From contig NZ_CP150452.1 in assembly GCF_051307045.1 (NCBI RefSeq), positions 868,001 through 932,000 on the forward strand: 64,000 nt of DNA, in the 5' to 3' direction. Under the pieces are notes generated by a model. It saw only the letters and a program-made list of their open reading frames with translations, ran no database searches and was not told the origin of the DNA. The position numbers were made by a program, and so were the translations under genes. The DNA comes from Dryocola sp031988645. Lineage in GTDB: Bacteria; Pseudomonadota; Gammaproteobacteria; Enterobacterales; Enterobacteriaceae. Positions 34,573 through 44,700 of the stretch are shown here, piece by piece (position 1 is the first letter of the stretch; each line of letters starts with the position of its first letter).

Positions 34573-35364
34573 CTACCCGAGACAGGCGATATATTTTTCA
34601 CCTGAACGACGCACGATGGCATCGGCATTTTCCTTAATATCCTTTCCTTCAAAGGCGCCGTAGAGTTTCTTAAATTTCACCGCGCCCAGACGGCGGATAA
34701 TATCGCTGACCGTCGCTGCCGACAGCGGCAGCATGTTGGGATAGCTCCACATAAAGGAGACGCCATCTGCGCCCGGCGTAACCTGAACGATGTCTCCGGT
34801 AAGCAGCACGCCTTCGTCCCGCGCCCAGTGAAGAACGCTGCCGCCGGCGAAGTGTCCGCCGAGACGTATTAAGCTGACGTCAGCGGTCAGCTGAAGGACG
34901 TCACCTTCCCAAAGGGTAATCCACGGGCTGTCGCGCATGATCCACCTGCTGTCGCTGGCATGTAGATAAACTGGCGCGTCAAATTCGGCTGCCCATTCCT
35001 GCATGGTGGTGTAGTAATGAGGATGCGATATGGCGATCGCCTTAAGCCCGCCCAGGGAGGAAACAAGCGTTTTGGTGGCGTCGTCGAGGGTGGCAATGCA
35101 GTCCCACAGAATATTGCCTTCCGGCGTTCGCAGAATAAAAGCGCGCTGATTAATCGCAAAGCCAGGAACGGTCTGGATGCTGAGGAGATGGGTTTCGTGC
35201 TGCTGCCACTTATTGGTGTGCGAAGCGATAAGCGTTTCTGAATCGATCCATTTCTGTCCCGTTGCCGGCACATACTGCCGCTCATCTTCGCAAATTGTGC
35301 AATGTGGCGGATGGGAACCCGCGCTTTCATAGGATGTGCCGCAGGCTTTGCATATAGCGATCAT
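34573..35364 (-). CDS. Metallo-beta-lactamase-fold hydrolase with N-terminal zinc ribbon
   Basis: A 263-residue protein. The first 30 residues carry CKACGTSY...HCTIC, a probable zinc ribbon. An MBL-like domain follows: AIAISHPHYYTTMQEWAAEF (HPHYYT in place of HxHxDH), RLGGHFAGGSVLHW, and VLLTGDIVQVTPG with the metal-bridging Asp. The reduced first motif suggests altered or single-metal chemistry. No neighbouring pathway gives a substrate. Divergent from the oxidoreductase gene. Confidence 0.8.
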   Translation of the reverse strand: MIAICKACGTSYESAGSHPPHCTICEDERQYVPATGQKWIDSETLIASHTNKWQQHETHLLSIQTVPGFAINQRAFILRTPEGNILWDCIATLDDATKTLVSSLGGLKAIAISHPHYYTTMQEWAAEFDAPVYLHASDSRWIMRDSPWITLWEGDVLQLTADVSLIRLGGHFAGGSVLHWARDEGVLLTGDIVQVTPGADGVSFMWSYPNMLPLSAATVSDIIRRLGAVKFKKLYGAFEGKDIKENADAIVRRSGEKYIACLG

Positions 35365-35580
35365 TAAGTCGTCCTCTGTGCTCCGCTATCCGATAATCAG
35401 CATGGCACATCGGGACATAAGCGCGTAATGAATTTATTTGATGTAGTCTGTTAAACAAACGATATTTATTCTCATCTGGTAATGCGTAAAGTAGGGATAA
35501 CCCAACACAGGAAAGGGCGTGCCTTGCTGTGGACCATGCCCGCCTGCCGCCCCTTTCCCTGAAACCAGGATAAACTCGCC

Positions 35581-36609
35581 ATGAAAAAGATCGGATTTTT
35601 GTCATTTGGCCACTGGACGCCGTCGCCCCAGTCTGCAACCCGTTCGGCCGCCGACGCGCTGCTGCAGTCCATCGATCTGGCCGTTGCCGCCGAAGAGCTG
35701 GGCGCGGACGGCGCTTATTTCAGGGTGCACCACTTTGCCCGCCAGCTCAGCTCACCTTTCCCCCTGCTGGCCGCCATAGCTGCGAAAACCAGGCGTATTG
35801 AAATTGGCACCGGCGTTATCGATATGCGCTATGAAAACCCGCTGTATATGGCGGAGGATGCGGGCGCGGCGGATTTGATCTCAGAAGGGCGTTTGCAGCT
35901 TGGTATCAGCCGCGGCTCCCCGGAGCAGGTGATTGATGGCTGGCGTCATTTTGGTTACGTGCCGCAGGAAGGAGAAAACGAGTCTGATATGGCGCGCCGC
36001 CACACCGAGGTGCTGCTGGACGTGCTGCGTGGCGAAGGCTTTGCGAAACCTAATCCACAGCCGATGTTCCCGAATCCGCCGGGCCTGCTGCGCCTTGAGC
36101 CGCACTCCGCAGGCTTACGCGATCGTATCTGGTGGGGAGCCGGTTCGAACGCCACAGCGGTGTGGGCTGCGAAACTGGGAATGAACCTGCAAAGCTCCAC
36201 GCTGAAAGACGATGAAACAGGCGAACCCTTCCATATACAGCAGGCAAAACAGATCCGTGCCTACCGGCAGGCCTGGGCGGAGGCGGGGCATACGCGTACC
36301 CCGCGCGTCTCGGTCAGCCGCAGCATTTTTGCCCTGATGGACGATCGCGACCGCATGTATTTCGGAGCAAGTCGTGACGACAGCGATAAGGTTGGTTTCC
36401 TTGATGAGAAAACGCGCGCCATTTTCGGGCGCAGCTATGCCGCAGAGCCTGAAAAGCTGATCCAACAGCTAAAACAGGACGAAGCGATCGCCGAAGCTGA
36501 CACTTTATTACTGACCGTGCCGAACCAGCTGGGTGTGGATTACAACGCGCACGTTATCGAGTCCATTCTGAAACATGTTGCTCCGGCCATGGGCTGGCGC
36601 GACGCATAA
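35581..36609 (+). CDS. LLM-class flavin-dependent oxidoreductase
   Basis: A 342-residue bacterial-luciferase-like TIM barrel. Family blocks: ELGADGAYFRVHHFARQLSS, IEIGTGVIDMRYENPLYMAE, GRLQLGISRGSPEQVIDGWR, and DRIWWGAGSNATAVWAAKLG. FMNH2- or F420-type cofactor use is expected; in enterobacteria FMN is likely. The substrate is unknown. A LysR fragment follows on the same strand. Confidence 0.87.
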   Translation: MKKIGFLSFGHWTPSPQSATRSAADALLQSIDLAVAAEELGADGAYFRVHHFARQLSSPFPLLAAIAAKTRRIEIGTGVIDMRYENPLYMAEDAGAADLISEGRLQLGISRGSPEQVIDGWRHFGYVPQEGENESDMARRHTEVLLDVLRGEGFAKPNPQPMFPNPPGLLRLEPHSAGLRDRIWWGAGSNATAVWAAKLGMNLQSSTLKDDETGEPFHIQQAKQIRAYRQAWAEAGHTRTPRVSVSRSIFALMDDRDRMYFGASRDDSDKVGFLDEKTRAIFGRSYAAEPEKLIQQLKQDEAIAEADTLLLTVPNQLGVDYNAHVIESILKHVAPAMGWRDA

Positions 36610-36652
36610 GTTTTAAATGAAAACGCCCGCGGATGTTTTAAAGGAATCGCCA

Positions 36653-36829
36653 ATGCTTGAAGAAAACTTCAACGAGCTGCAGAGCTTTCTGGTGGTTGCA
36701 GGAGAGCGAAGTTTTACCAAAGCAGCCGGTAAGCCTGGCGTTTCACAGTCCGCGCTCGGCCATGCAATGAAGGCGCCGGAAGAGCGCTTAAACATACGGC
36801 TACTGACCCGAACCACCCGAAGCGCGTAG
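36653..36829 (+). pseudogene. LysR-family regulator, N-terminal fragment
   Basis: 59 residues of a LysR winged helix: NELQSFLVVAGERSFTKAAG, SQSALGHAMK, and RLLTRTTRSA, then a stop where the normal protein would continue TEAG. Sequence to about 36920 shows no effector domain. This is a truncated remnant. The lesion is not at a GGCC, so it is judged a true loss. Confidence 0.8.
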
Positions 36830-37026
36830 CCTGCCGTGGCCAAAGCTAAAACCTTCCTGGCTGTCCTAAGTAGCTATGTACCGGCAACTTTGTGTCAGTG
36901 CCATAAGCAGACACAGCTAACCCGCACGACGTTAATTTTATGGTTCATCGTTCTGCGCGTGATTGCCGGTGGGCATTATCTTCTACAATTGGGACAGCCA
37001 ATCCACTGATTCTGAAAGGACTGGGT

Positions 37027-37815
37027 ATGTCTGGTAGGGATTTATCCAAAATGGGCGCCGCCAACGTGGCTCTGGATGTTAATGACTGCGGTCATCAGGT
37101 CATTGAAAAGTGTCCTGTCGGAGAGGTTGAGTATGCTTTTTATCAACATGCTGCGATGGAGCTTAATCAGGCAGAGATTGCTACCCCAAAGCTCTTTTCC
37201 GCTGATGCCAGCCTGCGTAAGCTAAGAATGGAGTATATTCCTCACCGGGTTGAACAGGCCGCGGTAGCAGATCATGACGCATTAGCTATGCTGGGACTTT
37301 TGCATCGTTATCCTCCGAATACCGAATGGCTTTACCATCGTCATCTATGGTCAGCATTAGCGCTTGAAAAGTCCCTTATCTTCCTGGCATTACCTGACAA
37401 AAGTGCACAACTGCTACGGCGTTTTCAGCAGCGTAGTGATGTTTTGTTTGATTACCAGAGTCTGGTATCGGGCGATAGCAATGCGGGCAACTGGGGAAGG
37501 AGAGAAAACGGTGATTTAGTTCTCTTCGACTGGGAAAGGTTTGGAAAAGGGAGTCCAGCTATCGATCTGGCTCCCCTTATAAAAGGAATGGGAACGAAGC
37601 AAACGTATATTGACCTTGCAGAACGCTATTGCCACCTATCTGGTCAGCATAATTCCCGTGCGTTAGCGAGGGAAATTGCTATTGCCAAAGCATGGATTGT
37701 CACCGAGGTTATTACGCTGCTTGATGAGAGACAAAAGACAGTATTTCCTTTTTATCTTAACTGGTACAAGGACCATCTTCCTGACTGGTTAGATAACGTA
37801 GTTGAAATGCTTTGA
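37027..37815 (+). CDS. Aminoglycoside-phosphotransferase-like kinase
   Basis: A 262-residue protein-kinase-like phosphotransferase. The catalytic loop appears as SLVSGDSNAGNWGRRENGDL near residue 155 (Ser replaces the usual His of HGD), with VLFDWERFGKGSPAIDLAPL as metal-binding Asp motif. Start ATG 37027 (MSGRDLSKMG) has AAAGGA upstream. The N-lobe is short. The substrate could be choline, a sugar or a drug; the altered HGD makes an antibiotic role doubtful. The gene is AT-richer than its neighbours, suggesting acquisition. Confidence 0.78.
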   Translation: MSGRDLSKMGAANVALDVNDCGHQVIEKCPVGEVEYAFYQHAAMELNQAEIATPKLFSADASLRKLRMEYIPHRVEQAAVADHDALAMLGLLHRYPPNTEWLYHRHLWSALALEKSLIFLALPDKSAQLLRRFQQRSDVLFDYQSLVSGDSNAGNWGRRENGDLVLFDWERFGKGSPAIDLAPLIKGMGTKQTYIDLAERYCHLSGQHNSRALAREIAIAKAWIVTEVITLLDERQKTVFPFYLNWYKDHLPDWLDNVVEML

Positions 37816-38130
37816 AGGAATACTGAGTATTAAAACGTGATTTCCATTACAGGCTGTGATATCTGCTCCTCGCTCATAGCCGACGGCCAGATTTAATCGT
37901 TTCCATGCCACGGTTCGGGCATCTCAAACTACAGCTAATATTTATAAAGAAGATGTTTATTCCTGGTTTTTAAGATAGTTGCCCGGTCAAAATTCTGATT
38001 TTGTGTCGCGCATCTATCGGGAACGGATTTACTCAGTGTTACTATCTGCTGCTACACCGGATGCTTATCTAAAAAGCTAAATTTTTTATTGGGATGCCTT
38101 GATATATTTGCACTTCAGTAAAGGGATATT
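37816..38130. other. Intergenic stretch with no feature seen
   Basis: About 315 AT-rich bases between two acquired-looking genes. I see no supported gene, RNA or repeat. Confidence 0.4.
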
Positions 38131-38463
38131 ATGGAGATGAATAATTCAGAAGTTATGCAGCAGTTAAAGCAAAATGGATTCGTTGAAAAAGATATGGCTT
38201 TTATAAAGAAATGGTCAGAAAAAGAAAGAATATCATACGAAGAAACGATTAGACGGCTCTATAGGGTATTCTGTGGTGTATCCATTTTTTTAGTTCTGCT
38301 TACAGTTCTTGCTATATTTGAGTTTTTTAGCGCAGATGATTTTGTCCCTTTTTTTCTGGCTTATTTTTTTACGGTGTGTATATTTTTGTTTTTTGCCCCC
38401 ATGTGGTTGGGGGCGAAAATTTTTATTCTTGTCAGAAGGCGAGGTGGCAATTATTTTTTATAA
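38131..38463 (+). CDS. Small membrane protein of unknown function
   Basis: A 110-residue protein: charged N-terminal half (QQLKQNGFVEKDMAFIKKWS) and two hydrophobic segments near residues 50-70 and 75-98, ending RRRGGNYFL. It probably sits in the inner membrane as a hairpin. No family recognised. Low GC and T-runs contrast with the GC-rich gene that follows on the other strand. AGGGATATT precedes the ATG. An internal in-frame ATG two codons later is an alternative start. Confidence 0.6.
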   Translation: MEMNNSEVMQQLKQNGFVEKDMAFIKKWSEKERISYEETIRRLYRVFCGVSIFLVLLTVLAIFEFFSADDFVPFFLAYFFTVCIFLFFAPMWLGAKIFILVRRRGGNYFL

Positions 38464-38481
38464 TTCCCCCCTCGCTCTGGC

Positions 38482-41109
38482 CTACGTCTCGTTATCCAGA
38501 TTCTGCTGCGCGGCGGCATCCATCGCCGCTCTTTCTTCCTTCAGCGCGGCCAGGGTCATAGGTTTGCCGATTAAATAGCCCTGGGTTTCATCGCAGTCCA
38601 GCATCTTCAACTTTTGCAGCTGGCCCTGCGTTTCCACGCCTTCGGCGGTAATGCTCAGCGAGAAGGCTTTCCCCAGGCCGATAATATTTTCCACAATGGT
38701 ATTGGCGCTTTCGCTTTCCGGCATGCCGGAGATAAAGGACTTATCAAGCTTGATGCCGTCAAACGGGAAATTACGCAGGTAGCTCAGCGAAGAATAACCC
38801 GTGCCGAAGTCATCCATCAGCAGGCGTACGCCGATATTTTTCAATGCATGCATCAGCTCGAGGCTGTTTTCCGGGTTCCAGAGCGTGGCGTTTTCGGTCA
38901 CCTCAATTTCCAGACGGCCGGGATCGAGCTGCGACTCCCGCAGCGCTTCGCTTACGCGATCGACTATTCCCCAGGACTGAAACTCCAGCGCAGAAATATT
39001 GACCGATACCGCCAGCCCATCAAGGGACTGCTGGGCGTCGCGACAGGCGGTTTTCAGCACCCATTCGCTAAGAGGCGCGATAAGCCCGGTTTCTTCCGCC
39101 AGCGAAATAAACTGGTCCGGCATTAAGAGCCCAAGCTGCGGGTGCTGCCAGCGAATCAACGCTTCTACCGCAACAATCTGCGAATGATTCAGGTTGTAGC
39201 GCGGCTGGTAAACCAGGCAGAACTGCTGCAGCCTGATGGCTTCGCGCAGGCTGTCCTCCATTTCACGGCGCTGCACCATCTGCTGGGCCATCTCCGGCGT
39301 GTAGAACTGCCACCTGTTACGCCCGGAGTTTTTCGCCTTATACAGCGCAATATCGGAATAGCGCAGCAGATCGCCTGCCTCCACGGCGTCGTGCGGCGCC
39401 AGGGCAATGCCCAGGCTGGCCCCGATAAAGATCTCATGGCCGTTAATCGTGAACGGCCGCACCAGCTCGCTGATAATTCTTTTGCACAGGGTCTCAAGAT
39501 ATTTGTGTTCGGCGATATCCGAGATGATCAGGATAAACTCGTCGCCCCCCTGGCGCGCCACCAGATCGTTATCCCGAATGCAGTTACGCAGCCTGGCCGA
39601 GACTTCGTGCAGCACCTTGTCCCCCACGCCGTGACCAAACAGATCGTTGACCGGCTTAAACTTGTCCAGATCGAGGCTTATCATCGCCAGCGGATGCTCA
39701 AGCGTAGGCAGCGCCCGCAGTTTGCCCTCCAGAAACTCGCGCATCCGCACCCGGTTTGGCAGGCCGGTCAGCTCATCGTGCCGGGAGAGATACTGCACGC
39801 GCTCCTGGGCTTCCACCTCCAGGGTGACGTCCGTCGCGGTGCCGCGGTAGCCCGCCACGCCTTCCGCGCTGATGACCGGTTTAATCGCGATATGACAGTA
39901 GCGCTGGTGGCCCATCGCAGAGCGGTATTTGCAGTGAAGAAGACGGCGGTGGCCGGTCTGGCCCGGCAGGGTTATCCATTCCGCCAGCGGGACGTTATCG
40001 GCCTCCATCAGATCGGTCACGGGCCGGCCCAGCCATGACGAGATGCTGTGCCCGGTAATGCCGGGAAACCTGTCCGACAGCCAGGTAAAGCGCAGCTCAT
40101 TATCCGTCTCCCATATCCAGTCCGTTGTGGCCTCGGCGACGTCCCGGAAGCGGCGTTCGCTGGCGGCCAGCGCCTGCCGGCTCTGGGCGAGCAAATAGCT
40201 GTTCTCATCGTACATGCGGGCTTTTTTCAGCAGGTTACGGCTTTGCATCCAGGCAAGGGCGCCGCAGCTTATCGCCAGCAGCACCAGCAGCGGCAAAATA
40301 TAGTGAATCAGCTGGCGGCCCGGCTCTTCGCTTTTCCATTCAAGAGCGATCGTCTGGCCATGTACGGGCAGCGTCAGCGTGCCTCGCCTGCCTTGCTCCG
40401 GGGGCGCGTTTTTATCCTGCACCCGCGTTTCGTGTATGCCGTAAAACTCGCCCATCTGCGCAAGCTTTTTATCATCCAGCACATCGACAAATACCAGCAT
40501 GGAAGGGGGGCCGGGAACGAGGGCGACATGCTTATCATCCCCGTTGGTGATCTCCGCCATGGCGACCAGCGCGGGGTGGTTTCCCTTCAGCACCATCGTA
40601 TAGGAAAGCGGCAGGGCATCGGATCGGTTCATTGACTGCAGCAGCGTCGGCACAGGATCAACGCCGAGCCACTCGGTCAGGCTCCGGGAGGCAAGCTGGC
40701 CCCTGATCACGCTGTAACGGTTGTTTCCCGCGCCGTCCAGCACGAAAACGCCTTCGTAGCCGAAATCGCGGTAAAGCGAGCTGCCCATATTTTGCCGGTT
40801 GTAGGCCCAGTCGGCATCGAGGTTGACGTGCAGATTGGCATAAGCTTCGCCCCACCATGCGTAATCTTTTATATGGCTGGAAAGCGTATCGACGCGGTTA
40901 TGCAGGGCCTTTTGCAGCAGCATGCCGCTGCGCTCGTCCGCGTCGCGATTGAGGCTGTTGGCAATGGAAAGCAGGGAGAAAATCGCCACCACAAACAATG
41001 CGGCCAGCAGCGATACCATCAGCAGCAGCGCGCGTTTGATAAAGGCGGCGGTAGTGCGGTACTCAGCGTCCGGGCTGCTGATGTCATCTTCTATCGGGTA
41101 GTTTTTCAT
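38482..41109 (-). CDS. CHASE4-PAS-GGDEF-EAL cyclic-di-GMP enzyme
   Basis: An 875-residue inner-membrane sensor. An N-terminal TM (residues ~28-50) and a second near 268-285 flank a periplasmic CHASE4 domain (DYAWWGEAYANLHVNLDADW). A PAS domain follows (~315-435; FRDVAEATTDWIWETDNELR). The cyclase domain (~440-600) keeps GGDEF (RQGGDEFILI) and the phosphodiesterase domain (~620-870) keeps EAL (VEALIRW), DDFGTGYSSLSYLRNFPFDG and AEGVET. Both catalytic domains look competent, so the balance of synthesis and breakdown would depend on the sensors. It could tune motility and attachment. Stand-alone gene. Confidence 0.92.
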   Translation of the reverse strand: MKNYPIEDDISSPDAEYRTTAAFIKRALLLMVSLLAALFVVAIFSLLSIANSLNRDADERSGMLLQKALHNRVDTLSSHIKDYAWWGEAYANLHVNLDADWAYNRQNMGSSLYRDFGYEGVFVLDGAGNNRYSVIRGQLASRSLTEWLGVDPVPTLLQSMNRSDALPLSYTMVLKGNHPALVAMAEITNGDDKHVALVPGPPSMLVFVDVLDDKKLAQMGEFYGIHETRVQDKNAPPEQGRRGTLTLPVHGQTIALEWKSEEPGRQLIHYILPLLVLLAISCGALAWMQSRNLLKKARMYDENSYLLAQSRQALAASERRFRDVAEATTDWIWETDNELRFTWLSDRFPGITGHSISSWLGRPVTDLMEADNVPLAEWITLPGQTGHRRLLHCKYRSAMGHQRYCHIAIKPVISAEGVAGYRGTATDVTLEVEAQERVQYLSRHDELTGLPNRVRMREFLEGKLRALPTLEHPLAMISLDLDKFKPVNDLFGHGVGDKVLHEVSARLRNCIRDNDLVARQGGDEFILIISDIAEHKYLETLCKRIISELVRPFTINGHEIFIGASLGIALAPHDAVEAGDLLRYSDIALYKAKNSGRNRWQFYTPEMAQQMVQRREMEDSLREAIRLQQFCLVYQPRYNLNHSQIVAVEALIRWQHPQLGLLMPDQFISLAEETGLIAPLSEWVLKTACRDAQQSLDGLAVSVNISALEFQSWGIVDRVSEALRESQLDPGRLEIEVTENATLWNPENSLELMHALKNIGVRLLMDDFGTGYSSLSYLRNFPFDGIKLDKSFISGMPESESANTIVENIIGLGKAFSLSITAEGVETQGQLQKLKMLDCDETQGYLIGKPMTLAALKEERAAMDAAAQQNLDNET

Positions 41110-41250
41110 GCCTGTTTACCAGAGTATCCGTCTATGAGGCGGGCTTGCCGATCGGGTTTGTTATCGACCTGGTTCGCCGGGCCTTTACTGGCGGGTGGAT
41201 AAACTGAAGATAGTTGATAAAGAAAAGAAAAGGGGGGCCTGACGGCAGAT

Positions 41251-42231
41251 TTAAACTTTATCCGGCCCATGCCCAGGCGATCCTGAAAGCTCGCGCGACG
41301 CCGTCTGGAAGGGGTTGCCGGCTGATACCGGAGAGTTATTTTTAATGATATCTATCAGCGCCCGCAGGCTGGCGGGCATATGGCGATTAGCCGGAAAATA
41401 GACGCACAGGCCGGGGATCGGCGGGCACCAGGGCTCCAGAACCGTTACCAGCAGCCCGTTATCCAGCGCCGCCCGGGCGTGGAGCTCCGGGACATAGGCA
41501 ATTCCCAGCCCTTTCACGGCGGCATCCACCATCAGCTGAGAACTGTTCAGCGTCAGCGTGCCGGGCACGTCCAGGGCGATGCTCTGCCCGCGGCGGGAGA
41601 ACTCCCAGCGATAACGTCTGCCGCTGGGTAACCGCTGGCGGATACACCGATGCCGCGCCAGATCGTCCGGCACTTCAGGAGCCGGGTGCTGCGCCAGATA
41701 GGCCGGCGCGGCCACCGCCAGAAAACGCACGTCATCGCTAAAACGCACGGCTACCATATCGGCGGGCACATCTTCCGCCAGCCGAATGCCTGCATCAAAA
41801 CCTTCAGCGACGATATCCGCCAGCCTGCCGTCCACCACCAGATCCAGCTCCACGCCGGGATAACGCGTCTGATACTCCTCTATCACCGTATGCAGCAGCA
41901 GATAAATCGCTTCTTTACCGCCGTTGATGCGCAGGGTGCCCAGCATTTGCCCTTGCGTATCCGCCACCTCTTCCAGCGCCTGCTCCAGCCCGCTCAGGTG
42001 CGGCGAAATACGCCGCAGCAGCTGTTCTCCGGCTTCGGTCAGCGCCACGCTGCGCGTCGTGCGGTGCAGCAGGCGGATGCCGAGACGCTCTTCCAGGCCG
42101 CGAATGGCGTGGCTTAACGTGGAGCGGGTCACGCCGGACAGGTCCGCCGCACGGCGAAAGCTGCGCTGCTCCGCCACGGCGATAAAGGCCTTCAGATCGG
42201 ACAGGGTGGGGGACTTCACTGGTGATTTCAT
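41251..42231 (-). CDS. LysR-family regulator beside an SDR gene
   Basis: A 326-residue regulator: HTH FIAVAEQRSFRRAADLSGVT with RSTLSHAIRGLEERLGIRLL, then TTRSVALTEAGEQLL. The effector domain includes DLVVDGRLADIVAEGFDAGI and RLAEDVPADMVAVRFSDDVR, typical of the DmlR/YhjC-like subgroup. It is transcribed divergently from the dehydrogenase at 42324, 92 bases away, which is the classic layout for a LysR protein and its target. An inducer cannot be predicted. Confidence 0.9.
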   Translation of the reverse strand: MKSPVKSPTLSDLKAFIAVAEQRSFRRAADLSGVTRSTLSHAIRGLEERLGIRLLHRTTRSVALTEAGEQLLRRISPHLSGLEQALEEVADTQGQMLGTLRINGGKEAIYLLLHTVIEEYQTRYPGVELDLVVDGRLADIVAEGFDAGIRLAEDVPADMVAVRFSDDVRFLAVAAPAYLAQHPAPEVPDDLARHRCIRQRLPSGRRYRWEFSRRGQSIALDVPGTLTLNSSQLMVDAAVKGLGIAYVPELHARAALDNGLLVTVLEPWCPPIPGLCVYFPANRHMPASLRALIDIIKNNSPVSAGNPFQTASRELSGSPGHGPDKV

Positions 42232-42323
42232 TTCACCTCTTCATGCTATTTGTTGAGTCTTATCACGCCAGTCATAGTGCCATACCCTTTATCCGTACGT
42301 TAATTCCTTTTACGGAGAACATT

Positions 42324-43176
42324 ATGAGCAACAAAACCTGGTTTATTACCGGCACCTCCAGCGGCCTGGGGCGCCTGATGACAGAGCGCCTGTTGGCGCG
42401 GGGTGACAGGGTTATCGCCACCCTGCGTAAGCCCGGCGCGCTGGACGATCTGCTGAGCGCATATGGTGGGCGGCTGCACGTCCTGCTGTTGGACGTTACG
42501 GATACCGAAGCGATACGCAGCGCCGTAAAGCAGGCGTTTGCGCATGCCGGGCGTATCGATTTGCTGGTCAGCAACGCGGGCTACGGGCTGTTCGGCGCCG
42601 CGGAAGAGGTGAGCGATGCGCAGATTACACGCCAGCTTGCCACCAATCTCACCGGCCCGGTTCAGCTGATTCGGGCGGCGTTGCCGTATCTGCGTCAGCA
42701 AGGGGGCGGACGTATTGTTCAGATCTCCTCGGAAGGCGGACAAATCGCCTGGCCGAATTTCAGCCTCTATCACGCCACTAAATGGGGTATCGAAGGGTTT
42801 ATCGAATCTGTTGCGCAGGAAGTGGCGCCGTTTGGCATTGATTTTCTGCTTGCCGAACCGGGACCGACCGACACGAATTTTGCCGCCGGGATTGATAGCG
42901 CTGAGCCCATGGCCCTGCTATGACGACACGCCCGCCGGCGAGGTGCGTCGTGGCCTGGCCGACGGCAGCATCGCGATTAACGGCGATGCGGGAAAAACCG
43001 TGGACGCCATTATTGCCGCGGCGGACGCCGACAATCCCCCTTTCCGGCTGGCTTTGGGCGGCAAGGCGTACCGCTCCATACATGAGGCGCTGACAACCAG
43101 GCTGCGGGTGCTTGAGGAGACAAAAGCGGTGGCGTTAAGCGTGGATAAAATATATGAGGCCGGCTGTCGTCAGTAA
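42324..43176 (+). CDS. Short-chain dehydrogenase/reductase, apparent frameshift
   Basis: A Rossmann oxidoreductase of about 283 residues once repaired. NAD(P)-binding TGTSSGLGRLM near residue 9, NAG as LLVSNAGYGLFG, Ser in QISSEGGQIAWP, and the active-site pair YHATKWGIEGFIES (YxxxK) are visible. The frame ends early at MALL*; deleting one C from GGCCC at 42911-42915 gives AEPMACYDDTPAGEVRRGLA and a normal C-terminus. Probably intact. Divergent from a LysR gene that likely controls it. The substrate is unknown. Confidence 0.83.
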
Positions 43177-43237
43177 GTAAGCAGTAAGAGTACACCACCG
43201 ATAATCGCACTCTCATTTTTATCCGTGGAGTACAAGC

Positions 43238-44014
43238 ATGGGATCCCGACACTCTCACTTTCCGGCCGGATGGGGCGTAGCCGCGGCCATCATCAGCGCC
43301 TCGCTGATGATTTCATCCTCCACTTTCGGCGCAGAATGGGGCGCTGGCCTGGGCGCGGCAAGCACGCAAAAGCCTTATAAAGATATGTCGCGCGAGACGA
43401 CGCCCGTTCCGCTTCTCTATTTTGCGAATGATTATCTGCATTTTTTCGGCACCGAGGGGGAAATAAAACTCCCTCCTTTGCGGTTTGGTGAAACCCAGCG
43501 CGTAAATTTCGGTCTTATCGGCAGATACGATGGTTCAGGCTATGATGCTGACGATGCCGGTATCCTCGACGGCATGGCGAAGCGCAAAAGCGGCTTTTGG
43601 GGCGGGGCACAGGCGCAGTGGCAGAGTAGCTGGGTCAATATCAGCGCCGACTGGACGCACGATTTGTCCGGCAACAGCAAAGGACAGCGGGTCAGGATCG
43701 GCGCGAAACGGACCTGGCAGCTGGGCGACTTTTCCTTAACACCGCGAATCGTCGCAGCCTGGCATGATAAAAAATATGTCGATTACTACTACGGCGTGCG
43801 GGCGGATGAAGTCCGCGACTGGCGGCAGGCCTGGCAGGGAGAGGCCTCTTTTAGCACGGAATTCGGCTTGCGCAGCGTCTACCAGTTTAGCTCTCATCAC
43901 TCGTTAATGCTGGATCTCGAGGCGACACGGCTTTCCTCCGAAGTGAAGGACAGTCCGTTAGTTGACCGTTCAACCGAAGACCGAATTTTCCTGGGATATC
44001 TGTATCGTTTCTGA
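43238..44014 (+). CDS. MipA/OmpV-family outer-membrane protein
   Basis: A 258-residue protein with signal peptide (ending SSTFGA) and a MipA/OmpV barrel: EWGAGLGAASTQKPYKDMSR, TPVPLLYFANDYLHFFGTEG, LGYLYRF at the end with the C-terminal Phe expected of Bam substrates. MipA is a scaffold linked to murein enzymes; other members respond to envelope stress. Its stop overlaps the start of a response-regulator gene (TGATG), so the three genes MipA-regulator-kinase form an operon. Confidence 0.88.
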   Translation: MGSRHSHFPAGWGVAAAIISASLMISSSTFGAEWGAGLGAASTQKPYKDMSRETTPVPLLYFANDYLHFFGTEGEIKLPPLRFGETQRVNFGLIGRYDGSGYDADDAGILDGMAKRKSGFWGGAQAQWQSSWVNISADWTHDLSGNSKGQRVRIGAKRTWQLGDFSLTPRIVAAWHDKKYVDYYYGVRADEVRDWRQAWQGEASFSTEFGLRSVYQFSSHHSLMLDLEATRLSSEVKDSPLVDRSTEDRIFLGYLYRF

Positions 44015-44700
44015 TGGGCAGAATACTTTTAATCGAAGATCACGATCTTTTGGCCCGGCTGATTTGCAAGGGTCTGGCTAAGGCGGGGATCTCTGCGGAC
44101 ATAGTCGGCAGCAGGGAAGCTGCGTTAAGCGCGCTGAAGCTGGTGCCTTACCAGGCGCTGGTGCTTGACCGTGGTTTGCCTGACGGGGACGGCCTGCTTT
44201 TGCTGCAGCAGCTAAAGCTGCGCAATCTTACGCTACCCTGCCTGATCCTCACCGCGCGCGATGCCTTACACGATCGCATCGAGGGGCTGGAGGCGGGCGC
44301 CGATGACTATCTTGCGAAACCTTTTGCTATGGCGGAACTGGTTGCGCGCGTGCGGGCTTTGCTGCGTCGTCCGGCCCTGAGCCAGGAGCCGGAGCTTGCC
44401 TATGGCGATATTAGGCTGCTGTCCGATGCCGGCATATTATGCTGCGGCGACAAGCGCAGCGTGCTCCCCCCGGCGGAAATGCAGATTATGATGACGCTGC
44501 TGCATAAACAGGGCGGGGTAGTTCGCCGCAGCGCGATGGAAGCCGCCGGCTGGGGGCTTAGCGAAACGGTTACGCCGAACGCCCTTGATGTGGCCCTGCA
44601 TCGTTTACGCCGCAAGCTTGCGGCTCTCGGCTCCGGGCTGCACATCGTCAATCTGCGGGGACAGGGCTATGCGCTGCAAAAAGCCAACCTGGATGAATAG
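44014..44700 (+). CDS. OmpR-family response regulator
   Basis: A 228-residue regulator. Receiver: acidic pair IEDHD, phospho-acceptor Asp in LVLDRGLPDGDGLLLLQQL near residue 51, Lys in DDYLAKPF. Winged helix at ~125-225: LPPAEMQIMMTLLHKQGGVV, NALDVALHRLRRKL, VNLRGQGYAL. It overlaps the kinase gene by eight bases. It most likely controls the mipA-like gene ahead of it (inference from operon position). Confidence 0.93.
   Translation: MGRILLIEDHDLLARLICKGLAKAGISADIVGSREAALSALKLVPYQALVLDRGLPDGDGLLLLQQLKLRNLTLPCLILTARDALHDRIEGLEAGADDYLAKPFAMAELVARVRALLRRPALSQEPELAYGDIRLLSDAGILCCGDKRSVLPPAEMQIMMTLLHKQGGVVRRSAMEAAGWGLSETVTPNALDVALHRLRRKLAALGSGLHIVNLRGQGYALQKANLDE

Noticed and set aside
37027..37815. 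Antibiotic-resistance aminoglycoside phosphotransferase
   Set aside because: The catalytic HGD is SGD and no resistance-gene context is present; only the broad fold is claimed.
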